Shown: one piece after another, positions 1 to 11,200 of the stretch
Position numbering within the stretch: the stretch's first letter is position 1
How the letters are laid out: the number at the start of each line of letters is the position of its first letter
Assembly: GCA_903772945.1 (NCBI GenBank)
Contig: CAICTM010001242.1
Coordinates: 1-33,317 of the forward strand
DNA: 33,317 nt
Direction of reading: 5' to 3'
From: Seminavis robusta
Taxonomy: Eukaryota; Bacillariophyta; Bacillariophyceae; Naviculales; Naviculaceae
Made by a program: the position numbers and the translations under genes
The notes under the pieces: generated by a model
Databases searched by the model: none
The model's input: the letters and a program-made list of their open reading frames with translations, nothing else
What the model was told of the DNA's origin: nothing

Positions 1-3000
1 AAAGAGAGAGATAAGCACCCTTGCAATCCTTCAACCACACCTTCACGGAGCTGGAAATGGGGGGCATCAGTTCTATATGGCAAGCAGACAAACATTAGGA
101 GGGGTTCAAACTGGTCCTCCAATGACCACCATTGCGGGCTTGTAAGTTTGAAGTATTTGTCGCTTGCTTTGCCCATCTGCTTTCTCCACCACCCTGTCAT
201 CAACCTTGGCACGACAACCACATGCAAGGAGTTTGGTCGAATGTGCCTGGTCATTCTGAGCCTTTCGGCCACTACTTCTGCGGCAGCAGGAGCAGGCAAC
301 CAGACATTCAAACCATCGTGTTTCATTGGCCTGAACCAATCATCTGGAGTCAGAAACCTTGGTTTTGCATCTTGGAAGATGTCATCCATCCACCGCTTGA
401 GCGGTGGGGACCTGTCCACGCACGTGAGGTGTAGAGGAACATAAGAAAGCATAGGCTTCCCTCTCATAACTCCCGTGTGATAGTCTCCTCTTGACAAACC
501 GTCGGTGCCTTGAGCAATCATGCGAGTCCCGCTCACATGGATGATTCGAAGGAATATTCCATGGCGTAACTCAAGTAGGCGAAGCCTGAGTACCAGCTTC
601 ATCAGCTTCTTGCTCTTGGACGTTCCTTTCCAGAAGGCAGCCTCGGCGGTTGAGTTGTCCGTGAACAAAAAGATCTCCGAAAAGTCAAGCACTCCTTCCT
701 TGGCTCTGCCTTCCAAAAAGACAACAAGGTTGCTCAGTTCCCTCCAGTTTGATGATTCCTTTTCCGTGGCTGATTTGAACCACTGACCGAACTCAAAGTC
801 AATGTCAGTTGACCCTTTCTTGTTTAGAGTGGCCCCAAATCCTGCACCAGAAGCATCCCCGAATCCATAAAAGACCGTAGCGGTCTTGGAAGGCCTTGCC
901 TGCCTAAGCGGAGGAGTGTCGTCGCTGCAAAGAGCAGTGAGGGCGACGACATCGTTGTGAAGTCTTGGCGCTGCTTCTACCGTCTTCGGGGCGTCTGGAT
1001 ATTCCCCCTCGTGAGGCATGAGCTTCGAGTCAAGTCTGCGCCAGCCTCTTGCGTCACGATTTGGTCTCCAGCCGTCTATGGAGAGGTGGAGACCAGTCAG
1101 GTACGGCACCAAGGTGGTGTATGTCTGTGACACGTAATTTAGGAACCCCCGAATTCTCATAAGTTCCTTCATGTCGACGGACTTGGGTGATGCCTTGAGT
1201 ATGTTCCTCAGATCCGTCAATTGCGCCTTGGTCTTACACCATTTCTCGTCGCTGACCATTTTGTGAACACCTCGTTGAGTCCGGAGGACCGAACCAGCCC
1301 AGGCGCCTGGATCTTGGCGGGCGTCACGCCTCTTCCGTGCAGCGTCCTGGATCCCCAAATGGTTGAGAGTGCTGGCAGCCACTCTTCCTGCCTTCCACGC
1401 TTCCTTGGCGGTGGCTCCGGTGGGTCGCAGGTCGTCCACGAAGGTGAACAAATCTGCTGCTAACCTTTCAGACCCCGGTTCATCTTCTTTGGGACGGACT
1501 TTCGACACCCATGGCACATGAGGCAGGTAGTCGTCCATCCCAGGCAGATTCAGGCGGACCCTATTCCATTGGAAAACGTTGTGGGGATCCTCCGGATCTC
1601 CTCGAATCAATTCGTCCGCATAGTGCATGCACAAGCAGGCTTGATATGGGGACCAAGTGAGACCCATGGCGATTCGGTTCCAAGCCAGAAGCACCTTGCC
1701 AGTAGCGTGGGCCTTGTTGCCTTCCACTGGTGTCATGTCTATCTTGTAGGGCGTGAGGTCGACTCCACAATACTTCCTCAGTGAGGGGTGCATCATGAAA
1801 TTCAGGAACATCTCACCAATATCCACATCGCACATGAATGTACCTTCCTCCACAGCGCGCAGGTGCGTCTCAATGGTAGGAAGAAAGAAAGAAGGAATCC
1901 ACACGGATGCGTTCAGACCACACTTTGTGCCATCGTACACCATGCGGATGTCATCCAAGCCTTTGGGGACGTGAAAATAGGACATGAGAGAGACGATCTC
2001 CTCATTGGAAGAGATGTATCCTCTTTCGAGGACCTTCTGCAATTTTGATTCTACCAGTCGGTTGGCGTCATCGTCTTTGTCCTTCTTCTGGTATTCCCAA
2101 TAATTTGGGGCGTCCTTGATAAGATGGACAAGCATTCCATCCCGCATCAATACTCTGGCTTCCTCTTGCCATCTCCAGAAGAAAGGTCGTGATCCGCAGT
2201 TCCATTCCCACCAAGTGGCACCGGCTCCTCTTTGTAACGCGTCTCTTCCGGCCATCAAGTCCAGCCGCTTCTCAGACAGCTTGGAAGACTTTCCGAACCT
2301 CGTTCGGTACCACAGCTTGTAAGCGTTCTTTCCTCCTTGAGCCCATTCGTAGATGGCCCCTACCCGCGTCTCAACATGTTTGAAGCCCTCTTGCGTATCA
2401 AGTCGCACAAGATCATCTCGCGTTGAGTCAGTAGAGTCACGTTGGTAGGCCAGAGTGCCTGTCCGCGTTACTGAATCGTCCAACGTGGGCTCCAATGAAT
2501 GATGGTTGGAAAACCATGAGTTGAAGTCCTTGACCAACCTGCGCTTCCACCATCGAAGGGCTCTTGGGCGCAGGAAGTTAAGAATGACTTCTATGGCTTG
2601 GACCCTGTCCGAAAACTGCTGCCACCGAGGAGGACCATCGTCAATGCAGTGCTGGGTCCACAAATGCTCAGGGACGGCTGCTGAGTCATTTTTGACTGCT
2701 TTCTCCTCTCGTGCTTCTCTCAGAGATTCGGCTGAGAAGTCGGCTTGAGAATCTTGATTCAAGCTGGGCAAGTAGGTAGGATCCAACTCCTCATCAGAGT
2801 CGTAGGAATCTCCATAGGACAAGATAGTGAATACTGACAGTTCATCGTCCGTGAGGACGGTGGCTTCATCTTCAGCTGGGTCAAGGTCTGGTGGTTGACC
2901 GACCTCCTCCAAGAGTTTCTCTTTGTTGTTGCACAGGTCCTTCCGAGTGGTCTCTGCCATGAGCTTCAAGCCCGAAGGGTGCTTCTCCTTGGAGAAGAGA

Positions 3001-3075
3001 GGCTTGGTAGAGACTGCAGCGTCAGGGATGTCAAACGAGACGCGTGGCTTCGATTCGGAAAAAGAACCCCCCCCC
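1..3075 (-). CDS. Reverse transcriptase-RNase H polyprotein, partial (3' end outside window)
   Basis: I translated the minus strand from the G run at 3076 to base 1 and found no stop codon, giving about 1,025 codons that run off the edge. RT palm motifs appear in order: DVDIGEMFLNF (motif A, about 1785-1830), RIAMGLTWSPYQA (motif B, about 1637-1675) and FTFVDD (motif C, about 1431-1448), so the catalytic Asp pair is present. RNase H follows, with YGFGDASGAGFGAT (about 830-870), FTDNSTAEAAF (about 640-668) and GTDGLSRGD (about 490-515). After RNase H comes an unassigned stretch (HVVVVPRLMTGWWRK and onward). It copies element RNA into DNA. The motif C variant FVDD and the RNase H style set it apart from the gypsy and copia elements elsewhere in the window. 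No ATG is needed if it is made as Gag-Pol. It appears undamaged apart from the G run, which suggests a young copy. Confidence 0.8.
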
Positions 3076-4122
3076 CGTGATAAATCCCGTGGACGGTTGA
3101 TCGATAAGATCATCGGCCACGTTAAATACAGCTCGTAGAGCTGCCAAGGGTGTGAAACCCTTGGGGAGAGATCTGGACCGACCAAAGGGGTGGTCCTGAG
3201 TTTCACCAATGTCAAACGCTTGAGTAAGCTCAAGATTGGTGAGAGATCGAACTCCCCAGAAACCCTTGCGAGCAAACTTGGCAGGAGTGGCTACCATCGT
3301 GGACTGTGTGGGTCGAGACGGTAGGAGCCCTTGACCATGGTAGACCGGTCCCATAGCAGTCGTGAGCTCGACCGCTGTCAAGGGGCCAGTTAAAGCTTCC
3401 GGCATAGGGAGTCTGTCCGAGCAGTCAGCACCGTAAGAAAGGACCGTACTGACGTCTCGAGGTGTACCCTTTGGAGACCACACTGGAGAGGCAGTACCGA
3501 CATAAAATAAATAGCAATCCGTGGCGGTGACACCTCCCAAAGTGGCGTGGGGAACAGAGAACTGCTTCAGAGGATGTTTTGGCGGAACAGAGCGGGGTCG
3601 AGCAGACATCCAGCAGTGAGAGATACCCCCAGACAGCCACTGTTTGAGCAGTGGGCTGGTAGCCCGAAAGTTGGTGAACAGGGTGGAAGGAGGGTGTTGA
3701 AAGTAGTCTTTCATGTCTTGCAGGATTCCAACGAAAACGATTGGGTAAGGACAGACGTCCTTCCAAATACAGTCGTTGACAGTCCCTCGGCAGAAAATCC
3801 GCGTGATGTCAAAAGCTTCGAGGCCGTCTGCTGCCAATAACCAATCAGGGTTGGATCCGTCCATCACCAACCAGCACGAGTGGCGATGGGTGCGTGGCCG
3901 TCGAATGCCTCGTGTCACGCCGTGTAACGAGCGCCTAGGATCTGCCCTTTGGTCAGCGGCTAGAAGTGGTGCAGCCGCGTGGGGCGTTGGTGCAGCCGCC
4001 TGGGGCATTTCCTCCGTGAGAGGAGGAGGAGGGGGCTCAGGTTCTGGACGTGACAAGTGGCTTGTCACTTCCATTTTGGCTAAGGAGACAGGCTGAGCCC
4101 GCACTGTCCCCTTGCCGGCATC
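3031..4122 (-). CDS. Gag-pol linker / N-terminal pol region, function unknown
   Basis: This frame continues the gag frame directly after its TAG codon. The first downstream ATG is at about residue 11 of the reported GTG start (AKMEVTSH). The early part is rich in Pro and Ala (PEPEPPPPP). Later parts are globular and contain a G-WGVRSLTNLELTQAFD segment, a motif style I associate with the region just upstream of RT in DIRS-like pol proteins. No aspartic protease DTG/DSG motif was found. The frame runs through a 10-G run (3067-3076) and stops 15 codons later, while the RT frame opens exactly there. Removing one G would fuse both frames. The last residues (FFFRIEATRLV) are therefore probably a frameshift tail. 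Whether this is a separate protein or part of a Gag-Pol polyprotein is unresolved. Confidence 0.6.
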   Translation of the reverse strand, partial: DAGKGTVRAQPVSLAKMEVTSHLSRPEPEPPPPPLTEEMPQAAAPTPHAAAPLLAADQRADPRRSLHGVTRGIRRPRTHRHSCWLVMDGSNPDWLLAADGLEAFDITRIFCRGTVNDCIWKDVCPYPIVFVGILQDMKDYFQHPPSTLFTNFRATSPLLKQWLSGGISHCWMSARPRSVPPKHPLKQFSVPHATLGGVTATDCYLFYVGTASPVWSPKGTPRDVSTVLSYGADCSDRLPMPEALTGPLTAVELTTAMGPVYHGQGLLPSRPTQSTMVATPAKFARKGFWGVRSLTNLELTQAFDIGETQDHPFGRSRSLPKGFTPLAALRAVFNVADDLIDQPSTGFITGGGFFFRIEATRLV

Positions 4123-4137
4123 CTAAGGGATGCCGGC
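4114..4137 (-). promoter_or_regulatory. Perfect 10-bp hairpin with the gag stop codon at its loop
   Basis: The arms 4114-4123 and 4128-4137 (GCCGGCATCC and its exact complement) enclose a 4-nt loop. The gag terminator TAG (read from 4125 to 4123) covers the loop and the first base of the stem. The codons after TAG stay open in the gag frame and enter the linker/pol ORF without a frame change. The arrangement is compatible with stop-codon readthrough or another stop-linked way of making Gag-Pol. The hairpin is seen directly; the function is inferred. Confidence 0.6.
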
Positions 4138-5645
4138 CTTTCTCTCCAAGACCTTGAGGCGGTTTCCATTACCTTGCTTCAAGGTCTTGAGCTCGGCTTC
4201 CAAGACCGAGATCTTGGAGTCGTACTTGTCCACAGTCTTGACCGCATCCACGATCTTGGAATCAAGCTTGTCCACTCGAGATGCATCCACTCGATTCTTC
4301 ATGATGAAGTTGGACATGGCCGTAGTAGTGACATGGTGAGACTTGTACTTGGACCCGCGGATGTCAGCCATGCGAATTGTGACCTGGAGAATGCCCCAGA
4401 TAATCCTAGCTTTTCCTTCTCGAGTTTGGGGGTTTACTTCCGCAATCTCTAGTCTCGGAGCAGCCAAGTAGTCAAACAAGCATCTAGCATGATACCCAAG
4501 GAAGGTCCAGGCTCTGCTTGGTTCATAGTTGCATTGCGTGACCAGTTCGCCTCTCCATTCAGTGACAAAGTTCAACCAATCGTGAAGCTGATTGATGGAT
4601 TCCGACATGAGCTGTCTGCTTAGCTCAACACCTGGGCCCGAACCAAAGATGGACCCACGTATAGTTGAAATGGTGATACGCGCCCTCTTCAAAATGTCAT
4701 CCTTGGCGGAGCTGGATGTGCTTCCGCTGAAGGCGTCAAAAGTCTTGAGATTGTGGCCGAAGCCATGCTCGGGGTTTACAATAGTCTTGCAAGTGGCGGT
4801 CTTTCCGAAGAGCATCAGGGGAACAACGTGACTCATGGTGGCCATGAGATCTACCTCAAGGCGAGTTGCTTTGATGTTCTGAGAGGATCTGGACTTGTCG
4901 GCATACTGTTTTCCGTCGTAGAACTGATCCGTTGACATGCACAGTAGCGAGAAGAAGTCTGGGAACCAGCCAACCGAGATATCGTCAAGCACATCATCAA
5001 GTTCAGTGGCGACATCGTGCCAGGAACCGAACGTGGTTTCCCCAAACTGAAATGTGTTGACACCAGCCACACGCTTACGAAAGTCGTCACAGTTGCTAGA
5101 TAGCTGTGCCATTCTGTCTTCCAGGTGACGAATTGGGTCATGGCGCATCAAGCCTCCAACTCTCGAATTGAGCGAAGACACCAGGTTCTTTAGGTCATCA
5201 ACATCAGCTTCAATATGGATGTTACGTTTTGGGTGGCCCCTGTCGAGTCCAGGTGTGCCGAAACCTTCGAACGTTATGCCAGATGTTGGAGTGCCTGGTC
5301 CGACAAGGTTGATCCCGTCCACAGCTTCTTCCAGGTCTCCCATCCGATTCTGAAGATTCACAATGGTTGTCTTGTAGTGTTTAGCCAGATCCTTCATTTG
5401 GACGTGACCTCTTTCCACTCGAACAATGAGTCCTTCCGTTCGCTTGTCAGCGGATAGAACGCAGTCCTCGATGGAGGATGCAAACGACCAGAGATTGGGG
5501 GATAGTCCTTCGTCTAAAGGACGGTCTCCCACCTTTGAGCTCAAAAGCCGAATGCTCGATCCAAGAGACTCGAGGATGTTGATGTGGTCTAAATCTCGAG
5601 CGTGGGATTCCTCTAGAGCGGCACCTAGGCTGGTGATCTGTTTCT
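4123..5645 (-). CDS. Gag-like protein, N-terminally truncated (retroelement copy 1)
   Basis: An open frame of about 507 codons that ends at TAG (4123-4125). It was assigned as gag because it is the first ORF of the element and lies directly upstream of pol in the same frame. I see no CCHC zinc knuckle and do not recognise a family. Visible features are helical, coiled-coil-like stretches near the start (QKQITSLGAALEESHARD region) and at the C-terminus (SKISVLEAELKTLKQGNGNR region), separated by a globular middle. There is no believable ATG at the 5' end. The frame continues upstream to the truncation point at 5647 and meets a stop just beyond it. The intact N-terminus is preserved in the copy on the minus strand at 19278-20303, which suggests a full-length protein of roughly 800 residues. 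This copy is undamaged over its length, unlike the left arm copy at 12727. Confidence 0.75.
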
Positions 5646-5689
5646 GCGAAGAGAATGTGTAGGTAGCTACTAGCTACCCAGTTTGGGTT

Positions 5690-6230
5690 ACTATAATAAA
5701 TAGAATTCTATTTTAAAAAGGCTACTCTGAGCACAACTGTCAACGGTGCCGGTACCCTAAACCGATAACCCCCACCAACATTGGGGCGGAGAGAGTTGGC
5801 CCCTCAGCCGGGAAAGTTTAAAACCCAACCGAGGCAAGATATTAAGGGGAAGGTCACCAACCGAACCCGCCCGTGCTGCTGCAGTCATCAGCACTGCTAA
5901 CTAGCTGCACTATTGCTGATAGTGTCAACGCTGCTGTCATCTAAATCAAGGTCAGGCCCGAAAGCCTGATCCAAAGTTGCTGCTGCCTCATGAAGGCTGC
6001 GGCCAGTTGTTGCTGCTCTCTACTTGCTTTGTTCACCACTGGCATCCAATTTGAAAGTCAGGCTTTGATATCGGATTGTGCCATTTCCATTTGGTCCTCT
6101 AGGCCTTTTGGAAAATGGAGTTACAAAGAGAACAGTGGCACCTGTTCGCCTGCACATACAGAAAGCTCTACTCCCGTTGGAAGCTGTTGCCTGCTTCTGA
6201 TACCACTGCTAGCTGTTATCAAACGTCATG
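5690..6230 (-). mobile_element. Remnant of a copia-type 5' end (primer binding site and gag start)
   Basis: On the minus strand, 6205-6193 reads TGGTATCAGAAGC, one inserted base away from the TGGTATCAGAGC primer binding site (initiator tRNA-Met) common in copia elements. Downstream at about 6085 a short gag-like frame begins (MAQSDIKA, then a stop, then a KASREQQQLAAAFMRQQQ helix), typical of a decayed copia gag start. The LTR that should lie beyond 6215 cannot be delimited. The fragment ends near the truncation point of the neighbouring element at 5647. Assignment rests on the binding-site match plus the helical Gln-rich gag style, so confidence is moderate. Confidence 0.35.
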
Positions 6231-8280
6231 CCTGGCGCATTGCGCCGTCATCCCACAGTAGAACCATGTGGATAAAGATAGAGCCAAGTTGGTAGTCCCA
6301 TATGGTCACCGTTTTCTTGGATGTATGGCTTTTGAACATGAGGAGATCCCCTGTGCTCTGTCCACAATTTGGAGAGCGGCCCTTAGAAAGTTTCCACCCC
6401 AGTTCTGGTCCGATGACCAGTGATCATACCTTGGGAACTCAGATGGGTAATGTGCCTGCCATGCGAAGAGCACTCGAGCCCTTGCAAAGCAATGGCTAAC
6501 AGGGATGGATCAGTATCACATTTGCGCAGTTATTTGCTGACAGCCTGCTGAATGGTTGTCCCCTCCACAGTGTTGGATCTTCAGAGGGCACAGGTTAAGA
6601 GATGTGCCCTTGCTGTTCATTGTCCGCCACCAACAGTGTGGCAACCCGATATCGAATACTTGCAATCAATAACTGTGGACCCTTTTGCCCCACTGAAGAG
6701 TGTCAAAACAAAACTTCACCAAGTGTTTTTTCTGGTCTCGGCCTGGTTGACTGCCCCGCCAGGGCTGTCCCAACATCCAGAATCTGGAGTGGTATCACCA
6801 TGAGTGTTGTTCTGACCATGTTCCCTGCAGCACGCGGGATCAATTGCCGTAGGTTCCCTCCAGGTCGTGGCACCTTGTATGTGCCAGTCCCCGCCGGAAG
6901 AATGCAACTGTGCCAATGGGTTCACGGGGAACCGAAGCACCACTGAGTCCACTCCCTTGTGTGTAGCCCATAAGGCAGGCCAGCTTGTCTGCTGCACATT
7001 GAGTTGGGCCTTTGCGGCAAGGTCTTCAAGTAGCCCTGATCTTTGTCCTGGTGGCTCTTATGTGCTCCCTAATTGTGTGAACACGAGAGACCTTTCGAAA
7101 AGTTCTCTTCATTCTGTTGAACACATCCCAGTCCGACTTCGATGTGTCATTGGGGTACCATCCTTTGTAGTAAGACATTTGGCACTACTTGCACATTGAC
7201 AGATTCGTTATCCACTAAGTGAGTGTAAATTGGATGACTTCACAATGGAAGAACTCCTGCCAGTCGCAAAATCAAACGACTATGCGGAGCAGGCATCATA
7301 CCCATAAGCTTCACCCTTATGACGGTGGACACTAAGAACCATAACGGACCAGCACCCTGCGTGCCCACAATGAATCCCCTCCCTGTGATGCAAGAATCAC
7401 CACCCGAGAGGCGTTGCCAGCCTCATTTCTGCAGCTCCACGCTTGGCTACCAGAAATAATGCCATGGCCTCATAAGGCGAGAAGAGCAATCCTGTGGCCT
7501 GGCCGGTGCGCATTCCACATTCTGATAGTCAGCCCCAGACAGAAAGGACATGAAAAAGTCGTCAAAAAAGTGTCCAACGAAGGGTAGGGCGAGACATTCA
7601 GATGTCCGCGCGAAACCGTTCCACACAGTAATAGTCCCCGGCCTGTTAAACTTGTTGAGATCCAGCATTCCGCTTCTTCATAGCCCCGTAACCTTGGGAC
7701 CAGGACTCGCGGTACTTTAAGTGTATGGTACGTATCACGAGAATGGTTATCCGCTCTAACGTAAGTGCAAAAAAGGCACCTCTTTAAGGCCTCCTTTGTA
7801 GATCCTATCCATCCTGTGCATTATTGCTACCACAGGAAGACCGACTCCTGGCGTGGCCTCAGAAAGTTAAATTGGCTGTGAAAGGCAGGGTGTGGTGCCG
7901 GGTCTCACAGACACCGCCGCGCCCGCAAACGGCACCGGTACGGCAATGAAGCACCTTTCCCGGGAATACCACTGGCTAGGGGCAATTTGGCAAGCTAAAG
8001 ATGAACAATACAATAGCTGCTAAAATGATATGGTAGCCCAATGTAGCAACCCCGTTGCTTCAATCCTACGGCACCAAGATCCCGGAAATGGCTGCCGGCC
8101 CGAGTGTACCATTTCCATCACCATAAAAGTGCCAAGTGCAATCCATTTCGTGCCAGGTTCCGTTGAAAACTCGCCGGAACCACTCCGCAAGTGGTAGATG
8201 GCCCCTGTCTGCCATGGAATAGGTGCTCACACTAAGGCCCTGACCGCAACACTTTCCGCCCAGAGCGAGTGGTCAAATCC
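6231..8280. other. 2-kb stretch with no supportable gene
   Basis: All frames are broken by stops at short intervals. Short open stretches exist (for example 6716-6997 and 7447-7668 on minus, 6867-7199 on plus), but none shows a recognisable domain, splice structure or homology to other parts of the window. Base composition is close to coding DNA and homopolymers are few, so it is probably decayed transposon or gene DNA rather than simple intergenic sequence. Confidence 0.5.
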
Positions 8281-11200
8281 AGTAGTGTCCTGCCTATCTC
8301 CTCCCTTGGCCCTTTGCCCGGTGGGATTTTTTGTTCCCGTTTAATTGAGCCCCGAGTGAGACTTTGCCCGCTTGGCGCACAAGCTGGGCCGTGCTTCGGA
8401 CACATGGGATTCCAGGTTTGGGCCCGCTGAAGGTTTTGAATTCCATCGAGCAGCTAAAAACATTGGGGAAGAGAGAAAAGCGGCAAAGTCAGCGAAAGTT
8501 GTAGCAGCAAAAGCGGATCAAACACACTATAATTTGTTGCAATGCTGATGCAGAACATTACCAGTATTCATAGTAATCACCAATATGCATTCCTATAGAC
8601 GAGCAGAAAACACAAGGGCAAGGACCAAGTTAGAGCAATGCTGAAACACCCATCCAATCTGAGCTTCCCACCAAACTCACTTGAAAACGTGCTTTTTCTC
8701 CTCTATGATGCGATTGGAGATGGCACAAGACAAGTAAGTTAGATTGCTTCCAAAGACTCTTATCAAACCCTTGAGCTTTGTCCGTCTAGCTAGATTCAGT
8801 CATACGTACCGAAGAACTCCTGCAAGTGAAAACCAACAAAAATTACAAGAGTTCGTGTGAGGTTGGTTGGTTGACAAGGGAGGAAACAATCCAATATTCG
8901 TGTCCACGAATGAATGAACAAACGCAACCTACCTGCAGTGACAGGGCCGGAATGCAGCCCGTTCGAAGGGCCAGATCCAGAGTTTTGGGGCCCAGTGTTT
9001 CTGCCAGGCTGTGCAGCTCCTGCCGCATTTTGAGCCTGCAATCATCTGCAAATTTTACCATGATCAAAGCATGTTGCTCTTGCGGTTTGGGTAGCCCTTT
9101 AATGAAAGAGAAAAAGACATGGAGAGGCCATGTGAGATCAGAGAAGAGCTTTGGCATTGCCATGTTCAGCCAGCTCTGGTGGGCAAACTTACCAGTGACA
9201 GCAACCTGAATGCAAAACGAGAGGAAGGAAGCAAGATGTGATGAGCGGATTGTTTCTCGTGATCGATTGTTTCTCGTTATGCATTGCCCGTATACTATAG
9301 CAAGCTTACGTAGCAGTCCCCAATCTAATAGAACAGGGGCAAAAGAAATGGAAAAGGGCAAGCTGGCTGGTGAGCAATGAATGAATGAAGCTTGCATCCA
9401 CTCGCGAGGAGAAAGCAACGAACGGCCTAAACATTCACGTACCGTTTCCACCTTGAAGACACCACGGCGTGCCGCTGCGGCATCAAACAATCCATACAAA
9501 GTCTCCAATAGCACAAATACCTCATTCGGTTGGCGATTGGCACTCCAGCTGGTAAATCCTGTTACACACATCATGGTAAGCACAGGAGTGATGAGAAATG
9601 TATCAAGTTGCGTCATCCATGATACGAACAGTATTCATTAGCAAGTAATACGTACCAACCAAATCGGCAAACATGATGGTTGTCTCGGGGTATAGCTCGG
9701 CAATGGGTGACACTTCCTGCTGTAAGGCCGAATCACTCTTGTTGTTGGGATTGGCCGTGCCCATGAACTCCTTTACAGTATTCTCATTATTGTTGTTTTT
9801 CAGTATGGCACCGCCTGACGAATAGCGTGTCGATTGTTGTTCTTGTTGTTGCTGCTGTTGTTTCAGGGCCATACTGGTGCGTTCGTTTTCGTAGAGTCGT
9901 TCCTTGACGGAACTGGGAAAGAGGGACGAAACGACGGCATCGGCTTCATTGGCGGACGAGAGGACCAAGCGTTGTCGCCGCTCCACAAGCCAATCATACG
10001 TCAAGAACACCAGGGATGTAAAGAGAAAGACCCCGCAGACAATGACGGCATACCACATGGGTTTGGTCGTGACATATTTGTCTTTGAGTTCTTGCGAGGG
10101 ATAGATATGAAATGTGTAGGGACAAAAGTCGTCGTAGAGTGGTCGTCCGGTATATGTCAAGGACGCAATGGGTTCCATGAGTGGACTGCCAAAGACAAAA
10201 CTGGTCTTCATGGCATCAAACTCGGGTGTGACTTCGTGTTGATCGCCGTCATCGACAAAGGTGGCAATGTTGCCGCGTATTTCAAACGTGAACGATTGAT
10301 CACACGGAGGGGCATTTTCCATGACCACGTAAATGCCATCGGCGCCCGGCGGGAGGATGCGTTCGATAAAGGCTTGCCAGTAGAGATCAATGGCAGTAAA
10401 TGCCACAACCTGAGGGGAAGTCGTGCCGTTGGTGCCGTAAAAAGAGTCAAAAATGGGATAGAGCATGGTACTGATATATCCCGGGACATTGCCATCGGAC
10501 CATGCCATGCCATAGGCCGCGGTGGACGTCTCCATGACAATTTGAGTTTGATTGAAAAAGTCCTCAAAATTGCCATAGTTGGAGTTGACGGTGGTTTGAT
10601 AATACCACGAAGCGGCCGCAGTTTGCCATTGCGGAAAGAAGGGTCCCGGTGAGGGATCGATAATGGGATGTTTGTCGGCATTGAACGTGGTTCCAAATAT
10701 TTTGTTGGAAATGCCGGCGAAAAGTCCGGATTGGATTCGTTGTAGTATCCGTCTCCCCAGAGATGCTCAAACCAGTCAAAGTCTGCATCAGGCGTTTGTC
10801 CTGGTGCAAGTCGCGACTGATCTTCGCCATACGTGTGTCGTTGTGCGGCGTAACTGTCATTGAGCCATCCCCGGTTTTCTACCGAGTATTCTTCCCATGC
10901 CGCTCGCGTCTCATTGGTCACCACGGGAAAGAGTTGCACGCCATAGGCATCCGTCAAGGATTGCGTGGCCATGATGTGTTCTTCGAAAAAGGGAACTGTC
11001 ACGTTGGGCCATGTCTTGCCTTCTGTAATGGCATAGGCTTGAATCTGGAGGGCAATGGCGCCGACGGCTTCGAGTTTGGACTGGGCATTGCGATGGACCG
11101 TACTAATGATTTGTTCCGTGTATTCCTCAAATGTATCTTGAAATGCTTCTTCTTCGGTTCGGGAGGATTTCAAATACACTGATATGGTCACGGCAGAGGC

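Larger units (their letters stand above)
1..5647 (-). mobile_element. Retroelement copy 1: gag-like ORF plus RT-RNase H, 5'-truncated and running off the left edge
   Basis: Transcription order on the minus strand is a gag-like ORF (5645 to 4123), a linker ORF (4122 to 3031) and an RT-RNase H ORF (3075 to below 1). The gag part is clearly homologous to the two other copies at 12727-19259 and 19260-20303. Homology to those copies stops at 5647, after gag residues QKQ. About 300 N-terminal gag residues and the whole leader are therefore missing, and the flanking sequence is unrelated. No LTR is seen inside the window. The RNase H has the TDN-STAE and G-TDGLSRG pattern that I associate with DIRS-like (tyrosine recombinase) elements rather than copia or gypsy. 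The integrase or recombinase that would decide the class lies outside the window, so the class is inferred, not shown. Confidence 0.85.

Noticed and set aside
4118..4130. CTT AGG at the gag end, resembling the Ty1 +1 frameshift signal
   Set aside because: The signal would need CTT AGG C, but here the next base is A. The +1 frame meets a stop within about 15 codons, and pol is already in the gag frame.
6867..7199. Plus-strand frame with several Cys (CQSPPEECNCANGF region)
   Set aside because: There is no start context, no domain and no continuation; surrounding frames are full of stops.
9834..10652. Open plus-strand frame of 272 codons
   Set aside because: It lies antisense to the CHASE/cyclase exon, which has clear domains; composition fits a shadow frame.
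10208..10697. C-terminal part of the 392-codon cyclase frame after the CHASE region
   Set aside because: After about 10697 this is the wrong frame. The real sequence continues in the frame that contains the second membrane segment and cyclase start.
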